Assembly: GCA_014529385.2 (NCBI GenBank)
Contig: CM043971.1
Coordinates: forward strand, 84,981,340-85,045,339
Direction of reading: 5' to 3'
Origin: Adiantum capillus-veneris
Taxonomy: Eukaryota > Streptophyta > Polypodiopsida > Polypodiales > Pteridaceae
DNA length: 64,000 nucleotides
Shown: piece after piece, positions 50,758-60,780 of the stretch
How positions within the stretch are numbered: position 1 is the stretch's first letter
How the letters are laid out: each line of letters begins with the position of its first letter
Made by a program: the position numbers and the translations under genes
The notes under the pieces: model-generated
Told to the model about the DNA's origin: nothing
Database searches by the model: none
What the model saw: only the letters and a program-made list of their open reading frames with translations

Positions 50758-51429
50758 CTGCAGGAAAAGCATGAAGATAGTGCATACTTACTTTTTGTGT
50801 GCGTGCGTGTGTCTCTCTCTTTTTTTTGTTGGAGAAAAGCATAGCTGACATCCTATTACTTGACCCCCCCTCTGAGCGCCCAAAATGATGCCAACCCCAA
50901 GGGAAAGTAAAAACTCCGTATTTGTGTATGTGAACTGATGGTTTTTATTGTAGATGGCTATATTACTCTAGATGATAATCCATCTAGGTTAATGCATATA
51001 TCCACATGCATAAGTATAATGTGTGTATGTGCATGCATATAAATGTGCCTGTACAGTGTACGCACATGCACATGTGCACGCACACACATAAACCCTACTA
51101 ACATCATCAGTGCCCAGTAGTGGGTGTAAAACCAGGCATCAATCCATGATCATGATCTAGGTATAATGTGTGTATGTGCCCGTACACTATTCCTGCACGC
51201 ACGCACATATTCACAAACTCCCATACACATGCGCACACAAAACGCCACTAACATCATCAGTGCCCAATAGTGGGTGTAAAACTAGGTACCAATACATGAT
51301 CATGATCTCACATTGTGCCCACATAATCAGACATGCGCATGCACGAACATACATCGCATAAAGGTCTACATACACAGGCATACAAAAATATGTGGTTGTT
51401 ACGATCATGCTGAAACCAACCAATCTTAC
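50758..51429 (-). other. FLU intron, 672 bp
   Basis: Donor GTAAGA (51429 downwards) and acceptor TGCAG (ending at 50758), phase 1, splitting the Gly codon of ARGLG. It contains two near-copies of a block with CACTAACATCATCAGTGCCCA and GTGGGTGTAAAAC.AGG (51095-51135 and 51245-51285) and many TGTG/CACA stretches. Confidence 0.85.
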
Positions 51430-51744
51430 CCAATCCTCTAGCTGCCTTCTTTTCCTCAATCGGATCACCAATTCGTTGCGCAAGTGGAAGAGCTTTCTTG
51501 AACTCTTCATAGGCTAGCTGTGGGTTTTTCTCTCGAAGATGCTTCTTCCCAGCCTTGAGAAGGCTCTTCAGTGATTCTCTCTCAGTAGTCAACACCTTGT
51601 CATCCATTGGCCTGCCAACTGGTGCATACACTAGACCTGGGGCATAAGTTTCCATCATCGCCTTGCTTCTCAAAAACTCATTAATTTTCCGGAGCTGGCT
51701 ATTTAACCGTTCAAGCTCTTCTTTCCTTTGACGAGCCAATGTAC
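51430..51744 (-). CDS. FLU: FLU, penultimate exon
   Basis: This 315-bp exon starts after the acceptor GGCAG at 51745 and ends before GTAAGA. It encodes TLARQRKEELERLNSQLRKI (a coiled-coil linker that in FLU follows the membrane segment), YAPGLVYAPVGRP, and the first TPR helix pair (AYEEFKKALPLAQRIGDP, EEKKAARGLG). Both ends are phase 1, so it fits the last exon exactly. The N-terminal exons (transit peptide, membrane anchor) are not visible in the 12 kb upstream. They lie beyond the window, in an unrecognised short exon, or are lost. The ATG at 51751 lies in the intron and is not a real start. Confidence 0.85.
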
Positions 51745-51756
51745 CTGCCATGCCAA

Positions 51757-51763
<7 letters not shown>

Positions 51764-51807
<44 letters not shown>

Positions 51808-51860
51808 GTCCTGAGAATGTCCACGCTGATCGAAGGCTTGAGGAGGGCTGAAGAGGTCGA

Positions 51861-51940
<80 letters not shown>
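51764..51940. repeat. (CT)n arrays beside the FLU exon
   Basis: Two CT arrays (51764-51803 and 51866-51938) flank a unique 60-bp piece. On the FLU strand they are GA arrays that end about 20 bp from the splice acceptor. Confidence 0.95.
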
Positions 51941-51942
<2 letters not shown>

Positions 51943-52640
51943 CCGTCGCCCCCCCCCCCGCCCTCGCGCTCCCCTGCTGCCTGCGCGCTGTTGCTGCCTG
52001 CCCATACACGCGGCCCCCCTCAATGCTGCTGCCTCCTCTGCCCGCCTCTTGCGCCCCTGTCATCCCGTCCCTTGGCGGCCCTGCCTGCCCTCCGCGTGCT
52101 CCTCCCCCCTGCCCCAACCTCCCGCTCTCTCTCTCGCCTGCTGCCCTGTTCTGCACCCGCACCCGTTGCCCCCTGCTCTGCACCCACACCCGCTGCCCCT
52201 GCGCTCCCTCTCTCTCTCTCTCTCTCTCTCGCGTATTTTTTTTTTTTTGGCCTATCGTGCTCTATCTCTCAACTCTATCGCGCTCTCTCTATCGCTCTCT
52301 TTTTAATTTTTTGCTTATCATACTCTCTCTCTCAACTCTATCGCGCTCTCTCTATCGCTCTCTTTTTAATTTTTTGCTTATCATACTGTCTCTCTCTCAA
52401 CTCTATCGTGCTGCCCTCTGCAGCCCAGTTCCCCCCCCCCCCCACCATGCCCTCTGCTCGCCCTCCCCCAGCTTCCCACGCCCCTCGAGCTGCCCCACCT
52501 GCCTAGCCCCGCCCACGTGCTGCCCCCCCCCCCCACTTGCCACGCCCTTGCGCTGCTCCTCCCCTGCCATACCTCCTCGCGTTCCCCCACTCGCCCAGCT
52601 ACCACGCCCGCTGCCCTAGTACAGGTCCAGCAGTTTTCCA
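51941..52640. repeat. C-rich low-complexity block with 64-bp tandem repeat
   Basis: The sequence is rich in CCC and CTGCC words, with poly-C runs (51949-51959, 52431-52442, 52525-52535), poly-T (52238-52249) and CT runs. At 52266-52400 a unit of about 64 bp (AACTCTATCGCGCTC...TTTTTGCTTATCATACT) is repeated twice with a partial third. The long Pro/Leu ORFs here are low-complexity artefacts. The block resembles 60548-60780. Confidence 0.75.
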
Positions 52641-52782
52641 CAAGGGATCCAGAAATTCAGATAGCAGTTTTTCTCGGCAAATGTATGCTTAATGCGGATG
52701 CACGCTTGATGCGGGAGATAATGTATGCATAGTGTGGATGCATATGTGTGCTTAGTGGCTCTTTTTCGGACTGCGATTAAGC

Positions 52783-53699
52783 ATGAAAAAGTTGAACGAT
52801 AAAGCCGACCCCCTAGAGGATGCCATTCAAAAGTGCAAAGAGGAAATGACGGAGACCATTACCAAGATGAACCGCAATCTCTTGGGCACAAAAAAAATGC
52901 TCGAAGGGCGCGTGCTGATCCAAGAGAGCAAGATAAATACACTGGAAGATCGAGTGACGACTTAGGATGAAGAGATTGCGTCACTCAAGAAAGATCTCAC
53001 CGAAGCATGATCAAGAAACACACTAGAAGAGGGCGAACTGCAACCCTCAGTAATCGAAGAAATCAACACGATCAAGGAGCAAGTGCGGGCCATCAAAGAG
53101 GGAGAAGAGCAACACAAAGAGATGACCACTTCTTGGGTGGAAGTTCTTACCAAAACTCAACAGAAGGCGGATGAAGCCGAGAAATGGATCAAGATGGCCA
53201 AGAAAGGAAAAGGCAAGGAGATAACGTCCACGTCCACACCCACTATCATTAATCAGACACTAGAGGAGGAGCAAAGAAGACGTGTGCGCGCTTTACATGT
53301 GAGAATTTGCGGTCTTAAAGACAAAGGCAATGTGGACAAAGAGGTAAAAGAACTCATGGCCTTGATGGGGGTTCATGAGCCGACGCACACAAGAGCCTGG
53401 AGAGTGGGCAACATAAAGAAAAATGGAAGCAGTGGGGAAACCTCAAAAGAAAGAGCACTCATCCTTCGTTTTCCCTCCATGGAAGCGAAAAAGTCCTTCT
53501 TGAAGAAAAGACTGACTCTTAAAGAGATGGGCATCTTTCTCGGGGATGATCTTACCCTCTCGCAGATCGCTCATATGCAAGAAGTAATGCCGGAGATTAG
53601 AGTGGCAAGGGGAAAAGGCAAGATTGCCTTTTACCGAGATGGAAGAGTGGTAATACTAGAGCGACGCTCCACACTACGGTGCGAGACTTTGGGACCACA
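52783..53699 (+). pseudogene. LINE-1a ORF1: coiled coil and RNA-binding-like domain
   Basis: A coiled coil (52783-53220) is broken by stops at about 52963 and 53008. A globular part follows (53280-53660; RVRALHVRICGLKD, HEPTHTRAWRVGN, ERALILRFPSMEAKKSFLKK, GIFLGDDLTLSQIAHMQEV, KIAFYRDGRVVI). The plan resembles the L1-type ORF1 protein (Transposase_22 style: coiled coil, RRM, C-terminal domain), which binds LINE RNA. Confidence 0.65.
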
Positions 53700-54830
53700 C
53701 TCCAAGTGGCTACCTGGAACTGTAATGGATCTATGCGTCTTGATGTGGGTGCATTTTGAGGATAGTTTTACTGGAAGAGACATCATCTTTTACTCTGAGA
53801 CATACCAGGCCCCTGGGCAATCCATGCCTCACATCAGTGGATACAGGTGGGAGATAGCTTACAGACAGGAGACACGCTAAGAGCAGTGAGGACAAGGCTC
53901 CGGGGGAGTGGCAGTGTTATTTAGAGAGGATTTGCAGCCATTGATACATATAGCCCGTAGGGATGAGCAAGCTAGGTACATGTGGGTGAGATTGAAAGCA
54001 GAGACAGGCAGATATCTCTACATTGCTATTTGCTACTTTCCCCCGAGTACATGAGTCTATGCATCACCCAGAGGACACTCCCCTTTTTCTATTTTGGATG
54101 ATGACATATGGGAGTTCTCTAGAGATGGTGAATTATCATTCTAGGGGACTTCAATGCTAGGACTGCCCATCACCAGACAGTGTTTTACGATACTTCAGAG
54201 GAGATGCTGAGAGAGCTAGATGTTGTAGAGACGGGCCTGTCCAGACTATCACACGATGTGGAATATACTGAGTATGGGCGACGCCTGATAGACATGGGCA
54301 CCGCACATGGATTGACCATCTTGAATGGCCTATAGAGGTTTCCTGCTGCGGGAGGTTTCACATGCTTCCCACACAGACATGGAGCCAACACAGTGGACTA
54401 TGTCATGGCACATCTGGATCTCATCTCTAGTATCCAGGATCTCACAGTTGGGCCCAGACCGGTCGGGGTGGTAGTGGATCATGCTCTTGTGTCGATGACC
54501 ATCTCTTTCCAGTTCAGTGTAGCACACAGGCCACGGGTAGCAGCCCCTACTCGCTACACCTTCACGCGGGAGACGGATTCTGTATACATAGACGGAATCT
54601 ACAGACGCCTATGCATTGAGGAACCGGGGCAACCTCTGGAGGAGCTAACTACTATACTGACACAGACATTACACGATGCAACATCAAAGGCATACCCACA
54701 CACCCAGCCTGAGCAGAGACGCCGATCAGGGAGCATGCCTCAGAACAGCTGGTACGATGAGGAGTGCTGCCAGACTAGAGCTAGACTTCAGAGGGAGGTG
54801 CTTTTGGGGGACGTCACTCACAGATAGTCA
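53700..54830 (+). pseudogene. LINE-1a AP-like endonuclease
   Basis: The endonuclease nicks target DNA. It begins with VATWNCNGSMRLDVG. An extra T near 53757 shifts it into the ORF1 frame, giving the false fusion ending at 53880 (GRDIIFYSET, with the catalytic Glu). It continues after stops with GGVAVLFRED, then ILGDFNARTAHHQ in a shifted frame (about 54140-54175), a TVDYVMAHLDL segment and SxDHALVS near 54480. At 54393-54827 the post-endonuclease linker is open. Confidence 0.75.
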
Positions 54831-55087
54831 CAGATTGACTTCCGACGCCTAGTGCGGCGGAAGAAGAGGGCATTTTTGGCTCGACTCGAGCAGGATCTAT
54901 ACCAGCTATTCTTGAGTCAGGACTCGCGTGAGGCGTGGCGGCTCTTTCATGAGCAGTCCCCCCCCCCTGTTGTTACCTCCACAGAGACCTGGGGTCAGTA
55001 CGCATCATCTTTGTACACAGTACCTGGACAGCCGCCCCTTCCCAACCCTATCCATGCCCACACACATGTGCTTTTTTCACCGCTAAG

Positions 55088-56294
55088 ATGGTGAAGAAAG
55101 CCATTGATAGGATGAGGACTGGGAGAGCATATGATCATGATGGCTTGGTCGCTGAGCATTCCATGCATGCCAAAGACCTACTAGCAGAGCTTCTAGCAGT
55201 TATGTTTAACCGTGCCATGTGTGAGGGCCTACCGGACACTTGGAGCCTATCTACGATTGTACCTATCTTCAAGTCAGGAGACCCCATGGAGCTTGGGAAT
55301 TATCGCACTATCATGATTGGACACACTGGCACGGTTGTATGCATCCATTCTTGAGCAACAGTTGAGTAGCTGGGCAGAGAGGGAAGGAATGCGTGCAGCT
55401 AAGCACGCAGGGTTCAGGAGAGGCTTCTCTACTCTTGACCATATCTTGACACTCAGGGCCATCATCGAGGAGGGCAGATCTCATGGGAGATGGATCTATT
55501 GTAGCTTTGTGGACTTCCGCAAAGCCTTTGACACAGTACCCAGAGCTAGATTGATGCGCAGATTACAGGAGATGGGAGTACCCACAGAGCTCATTTAGGG
55601 GATCATGGCATTGTACAGATCAGTAGTAGGGCATGCACGCACCCCTGAGGGACTATCTACAACGGTTCACTCCACTATTGGGGTGAAGCAGGACTGCCCG
55701 CTCTCTCCTACTCTATTCGGTATGTATGTGGATGAGGTTTCTGACTACATTGAGAGCGATGGTGATAGAGGTGCACAAATGGCAAGGACATGGATTCCAC
55801 TTTTGTTATATGCTAATGATATTGTGTTGATCTCGGAATCTCCGGAGGGAATGCAACGTCAATTGGATGCTTTGCATAGGTTTGCCTACGAAAGTGGTTT
55901 GTCTGTCAACCTTGGTAAAACCAAGGTTATGGTGTTTAATACCACCCCACAGTGGATCAAGAGGTTAGCACCTACATTCACATACGGCCAGGAGACTCTG
56001 GAGTACACAGATGCTTACACTTACCTTAGAGTGGTTTTTAGCGGACCTGCATTCTCACTTAGTAGAGCAGCAGAGACCAGACTGATAGAGCCCACGCAGC
56101 ATTGGGTAGATTGGAGAGGATGTGTTCGCAGGTTTAGTTTCAGGAGCCCCAGACGAAGCTCTGGCTCTTTGACACTTTGGTGGCTTCTACATTGCTCTAT
56201 GGAGCTGAGATATGAGGACCTTCATTGGATCACCACGGGAGGCCAGGTCGCACTGATGGATGGGGGAACATGGAGAAACCTCTCGTCTCTATGA
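55088..56294 (+). pseudogene. LINE-1a reverse transcriptase
   Basis: The RVT_1 domain is spread over three frames: IDRMRTGRAYDHDGL and WSLSTIVPIFKSGDP (55088-55310); GFRRGFSTLDHILTLRAIIE and FVDFRKAFDTVPR (55317-55598); and a stop, then GVKQDCPLSPTLFGMY and the catalytic box YANDIVLI (55605-56294). The box should be YADD; AAT at 55815-55817 replaces the first Asp. LSVNLGKTKVMVF follows, as in other LINEs. Confidence 0.85.
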
Positions 56295-56673
56295 TCTCGC
56301 GGCTCATTAGAGCCAAGGCATCAGTACCACAGGCCATTATCCGAGCAGAGCTAGTGGCCCCCCCACTAGTGGTTGAGGCGCTCACCAGATCAGTCTCCTT
56401 CATAAACCGCACATGGGAACTTCCTAGAGACAGATATGCTCGCATTGCACTTGAGTCCTCTCGACAGCCATGCAAGGAGATACAACATGCTGGTATGGGG
56501 AGATGGCATCATGGTTTCAGGCGCATGGGTTTAGCATAGACAGGCTGCCACCATTCCAGTACTCATTGGATGCACCATCTCTCACTCTTACATAGTCCGA
56601 GATCACCAGGCTCATCCGCCAAGACCTGACCCAGCTAGACACCAGGAGGACATGGATACAGCCAGCACAGGAA

Positions 56674-57153
56674 TTGGGCACGAAGATGGCTTTCTACAAA
56701 GACCATCTTCTCCAGCTTACGGAGGATGGTTTTGTGACGAGACCCAGATACATGGACACCCACTTGTCTCATGGGATACGATGTGCTATTGGCCAGTTAC
56801 GGACATCTTCTCACCAGCTGCGGATTGAGACTCGGAGATACAACGGAGTACCTGCAGAGGCCAGGACATGCCCCTTGTGTGACATAGAGCCTGAGATAGA
56901 GTTGCACTACACATGCCGCTGCCCCGTCTACTACGAGATACGAGGCCGCTTCCATTGCTTGTTCAGAGAGAGTTTTGGACCACTCTCAAGAGTCATGGGA
57001 TACCAGGATCAGAGATGCCTGGGTTTGTTCTTGCTCGAGCTACGCAGACACAGAGATAGCCTGATGAGTGGCGAGGCTAGCCAGTCTCAAAGACGGATCG
57101 CAGACTTCTTCAGAACAGACACGGGACAGCCGCAGGAGCCACTCCCACAGTAG
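56674..57153 (+). pseudogene. LINE-1a C-terminal Cys/His cluster region
   Basis: An open frame of 159 codons containing CPLC...HYTCRCP (about 56872-56925), the zinc-binding cluster found after RT in plant LINEs (zf-RVT-like), and RFHCLFRESFGPLSRVMGYQ. A homologous copy is on the minus strand at 59280-59639. Sequence from 57154 to 57553 is the 3' untranslated part. Confidence 0.7.
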
Positions 57154-57574
57154 AGCTCCCTCTCGTCTCACACCAGAGGCACACTGATTGACCGAGCGAT
57201 TGAGCTGGGGAAATCCAGGCGCCCACGACTGCGGAAGACTACATAACATCGACGGAAGCTACGTAAGAAGATTCGGAGCACTTTGGCCAGGCATGCACGA
57301 CGCCCGGTCAAACTACTAACCATGGAGGAGATTGATGAGATCCGTCAACGACCGATGCTAGATCTCCTGTGATTCAGCTATCCCAGCAAGCCGCCCATTT
57401 TGCTTAGTTCACATCGACCAGTGTAGGATCCCATAGTATATATCTTTGTTTTGTTATGTTGTTATTTTGTTACTCTGACTTTGTATCAGATCCACCACAT
57501 TGTAACTTTCTGGTCTCATAGGTCACTTTGGCCTTTTGAAGACGTTAATATAACATTTCATTTCATTTCATTTC

Positions 57575-57881
57575 TTTGCACGCGAGCCTGCAACAGCCCA
57601 GCTAATAGCTTCACGAACCAGGCGTATCAAAATTATAGGCGTGGTTTTGGGTTCGCAATAAACCTTAGGATGCTTGCTCGTCAGCTTTCAGGCCTGTTTG
57701 CGTTTATTGTTAATGTGCGTTGGAACAGCAGCGCAAAGCAGCTCTCACCACCACGCCCAAATAGGGTGCGTTGACCAGCAACAGACTAGCGACTATGCAG
57801 CACGCCCACGCGGCAAAAGTAAAGGAAAGCGGGCTCGCACAGATTCAGGGTTTGCAGAAATAAAGAACAGGTCGTACACTC

Positions 57882-57954
<73 letters not shown>

Positions 57955-58069
57955 CTTGAGGATGAACCAATCAATCGATATCAACGATGACAACATTTAT
58001 CAAACCCGCCTAAATCGAAAGCGACATTTAGGCGGAGGTTTCGAGAGAGCACACTATCGCCAAGTTCTG
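57575..58069. other. Spacer between LINE fragments with (CT)n
   Basis: No gene recognised. A (CT)n array lies at 57880-57945 followed by GTGTGTGTG. Confidence 0.7.
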
Positions 58070-59095
58070 TGAGAGCAGAGAAACTTTCTAGAGTCGCACA
58101 TGACTTAATGTATGAGAAGGTAGTACAAGTGATGATTAAGGCGGAGCTGAGCCTCTTGAGGGGTGACATTTAAAAAGAGATGTATGCAAATGTGGAAACT
58201 TACAAAAAAGCTATGTATGCAGATATGAGGAAAGAATTGGACAAAGAGATGCTTAGTAAGCGTGACGAGATAGATGTACACATCATTGAAGGCCGAAATG
58301 CAGACGATTGTGAGGGTAGAAGTGAATGTAATGGAATGTATGATGCAGAAAAGATTAGAGGATGCACTTGCTATGTTTGAATCCTGGAAATAAAAAATGG
58401 AAGAACGCATGAATGAAAAGGATGCATTGATCGAAGCACTTAAGGGAGACCTTGCAGCTTGGAAAAATACCCCCGCAACGGAGGCAAAAAGTCAACCCTC
58501 AATGATCAAGGAGCTCCAAAGCATTAAGGAGCAGGTGAAAACTCTACGAGAAGAGGAGAGCAAAAGGCACGAACCACTTCTTCATGGGCGGAGCACCTAT
58601 TCAAAACACAAGAGAAGGTTGATAAAGCTGAATAGTGGATCGAGGACGCAAAGAAAGGAAAAGATAAGATGCCTGAAGCACACCGACATCGACTATCATC
58701 AATATGACAATTGAGGAGGAGCAAAAGAGAAAGACTTGAGCCCTTCATGTGAGTGTTATAGGTCTCAAAGACACTGGAAAAGGGAACAACCTTAAAATGG
58801 TAGCATGGAATTGTAACGGATCAATGAAGCTAGATGTAGGCGCATTTGAGGATAGCTTTAAGGGAAGAGACATTATTTTTTACTCAAAAACGCATCAGAC
58901 GCCTGACAGCACATTACCTGGAGTGATGGGATACCATTGGGAAACTACATGTAGGCAGGAAGTGAGATACAACGCATAGAGGACGGGGGTCAGGAGGTGT
59001 GGCAGTCCTATTCAAGGAGGAGCCGCAACCCCTCATTCGTATTGTTCGAAAGGATGAGCAAGCCAAATATATGTGGGTCAGAGTGAGAGCTTCGT
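58070..59095 (+). pseudogene. LINE-1b: ORF1 coiled coil and endonuclease start
   Basis: Short frames (58180-58380, 58397-58714) encode a charged coiled coil. The RNA-binding-like part of LINE-1a is missing. From the ATG at 58797 the endonuclease start reads MVAWNCNGSMKLDVGAFEDS and GRDIIFYSKT; the catalytic Glu seen in LINE-1a (YSET) is Lys here (58887-58889). A GGVAVLFKEE block follows in another frame. It stops at about 59095, where inverted LINE sequence begins. Confidence 0.7.
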
Positions 59096-59640
59096 CAATG
59101 TCCACCTTTGTAAATAGTCGTACTGGGCATCTTCCATGTCGTGCTAGAATAGCCCTGATTCTTTGATGGAACCTCCGTCGATGCCGTGGTCGCCCCCCTA
59201 GACGTGGGCGTCTAGCTCTCCCAAGCTCAGTGGCTCTGTCCACTAATATATCTCTGCTAGAAGTGGGCTATGAAGTCTCCTATGAAGCATGCTCATCTGG
59301 CTGCTGAGTCCCTGCTCTAAAGAAGTCGGTGATCTCCGTCTGTGGATGTCTCCCACTGCCTGGTCTCCTCAAGAGACTCTCGCTGTGTCTGCACAGCTCT
59401 AGAAAAAACAACCCGAGGCATCTTTGATCCTGATATCTCATGACTCTAGCCAATGGTCCAAAGCCCTCCCTAAATAGACAGTGAAAGCGGCCTCCTATCT
59501 CATAGTATACTGGACAATGACAAATCTGATGTAACTGTGTCTCTGGCTCTATATGACACGTCTGGCATATCTTGGCTTTTGTTGGTACTCTCCTAAATCT
59601 GTCAGTCTCAATCTCTAGCTGATGCGATGATGTGCGCATG
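59096..59640 (-). pseudogene. LINE-1c, inverted 3' fragment
   Basis: On the minus strand, 59639-59280 encodes the Cys/His region (CQTC...HQICHCPVYYEIGGRFHC) and FGPLARVMRYQDQRCLGL, homologous to 56780-57100 of LINE-1a. The strand continues into a basic stretch (LGRARRPRLGGRPRHRRR, 59220-59160). Its 3' end abuts the 3' end of LINE-1b, so the two pieces are tail to tail. No ATTTC tail is visible. Confidence 0.7.
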
Positions 59641-59735
59641 TGACCAATAGCACATCGTATCTGTCACAAGATGGGCACCACGTGCCAATAGAAAAGAACA
59701 AACTAAACAGACTTTTAGCACTTCAATAACAACTG

Positions 59736-59777
<42 letters not shown>

Positions 59778-60430
59778 ACGCGACACGGAGTGGCGGAATT
59801 CCACCCCAAAGAGTATTGGCCCCAAACCTTGGCACCCCTTTCGCTATTTCTTTATATTGCATCAACACAGTACAAGCCGGTAGTCCAGACTCTGCACCTT
59901 CTCCAGGAAGCATACCAGAGAATGAGCCCTTAGCACATATTTAAAAGCCCTTGGCCTATGAAAAGCAGTTTACATGAAAAACCTTCAAACTCAAAAGCTT
60001 CTGATCCCAAAAGCAATGCCAAAAGCTGCCAGCTTAATTTACGGAAATCCGTACAGCCTGCCACGTCATCAGCCAACGCAAAACGCAGAAATCCGTACAA
60101 CTGCCACGTCATCAGCTTTGCGTGAGTGTGTGTGTGTCCTGCTTTATTTTAATCCCTTCATGTCACTGGGGCCCCATCGGACGGGGTCCCCATAAGTTGG
60201 TAGGCCTTTTTCTTCTTCTGCTACTTGTTCTTCTTAAAGGTTTAGGCCCCTCGGTCGGCATCTGTAAGTTGGCTCCATTCTTTAGGCTTTGACATGTCAG
60301 CAGTTTGTGACATCTCCCCTTCTTGAAAGAGAGTAATCGTCCGCGATTACAACATATCTGCAAAACAACTCAAGTTACATCAAAAATTTCCGAGAGTCAT
60401 TCCGAGGGACATTCTGACGGACAATCAATT
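59641..60430. other. No gene recognised; GA array and short repeats
   Basis: A (GA)n array lies at 59740-59773. The pair AAATCCGTACAGCCTGCCAC and AAATCCGTACAACTGCCAC, each followed by GTCATCAGC, is at about 60046-60074 and 60091-60118. Near 60310-60350 the text CATCTCCCCTTCTTGAAAGA followed by a CGCGATTACA-like part recalls the end of some plant LTR elements, but I cannot delimit one. Confidence 0.5.
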
Positions 60431-60530
60431 TGCTCTTTTTGTTAAGGAGTTAGCTTCTCCTTTTGGCTCTTTTTATCAAGGAGTTAGCTTTTCCTTTCGG
60501 TTCTTTTGATCAAGGAATTAGCTTCTCAGA
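60431..60530. repeat. Three tandem copies of a 33-34-bp unit
   Basis: The unit is GCTCTTTTTGTTAAGGAGTT followed by AGCTTCTCCTTTTG; it is repeated with changes as GCTCTTTTTATCAAGG.. and GTTCTTTTGATCAAGG... It lies just before the C-rich block and may belong to the LINE-2 5' region. Confidence 0.8.
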
Positions 60531-60547
60531 CACTCGCTATTGCTGCT

Positions 60548-60780
60548 CGCCCCCCCCCCCCCCCCTTGCTGCCTCCCGTCCCCCACCTGCCCTTGCGCGC
60601 ATCTGCCCAGCCCAGCCCGCCCGCCCGCGTGCATCAGCCCAGCCTGCCCCGCCTGCCCTTGCGCGCAGCAGCCCGCTACCCTCACCTCGTGCTGCCCCCT
60701 TCTCGCGCCACCATCCCCCCGCCCACTGCCCCTTGAATTTTCGCTCACTGCCTTATCCTCCCCCCCCCCCCCGTCTTCGT
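60548..60780. repeat. C-rich low-complexity block
   Basis: Poly-C at about 60549-60564 and 60759-60771, and CTGCCC/CAGCCC words in between. It could be the 5' untranslated region or the Pro-rich N-terminus of LINE-2 ORF1. It resembles the block at 51941-52640. Confidence 0.7.

Larger units (their letters stand above)
52690..57574 (+). mobile_element. LINE-1a, nearly full-length non-LTR retrotransposon
   Basis: It has ORF1 (coiled coil plus RNA-binding-like domain), then AP endonuclease, reverse transcriptase, a Cys/His cluster and a short ATTTC-repeat tail (57554-57574). There are no LTRs. The 5' edge is uncertain, somewhere between 52640 and 52780. Related fragments lie at 58070-59095 and 59096-59640. 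Many stops and a mutated RT box make it inactive. Confidence 0.8.

Noticed and set aside
51745-51751. ATG at 51751 as the FLU start codon
   Set aside because: It lies in the intron next to the acceptor GGCAG; FLU needs upstream transit-peptide and membrane segments.
51739-52641. Long Pro/Leu/Ser-rich ORFs on both strands
   Set aside because: C-rich and CT-rich low complexity gives open frames on both strands without any domain.
58070-59640. 5' inversion of one LINE by twin priming
   Set aside because: The inverted 5' part would have to lie on the other side of the 3' part; here the two 3' sides face each other.
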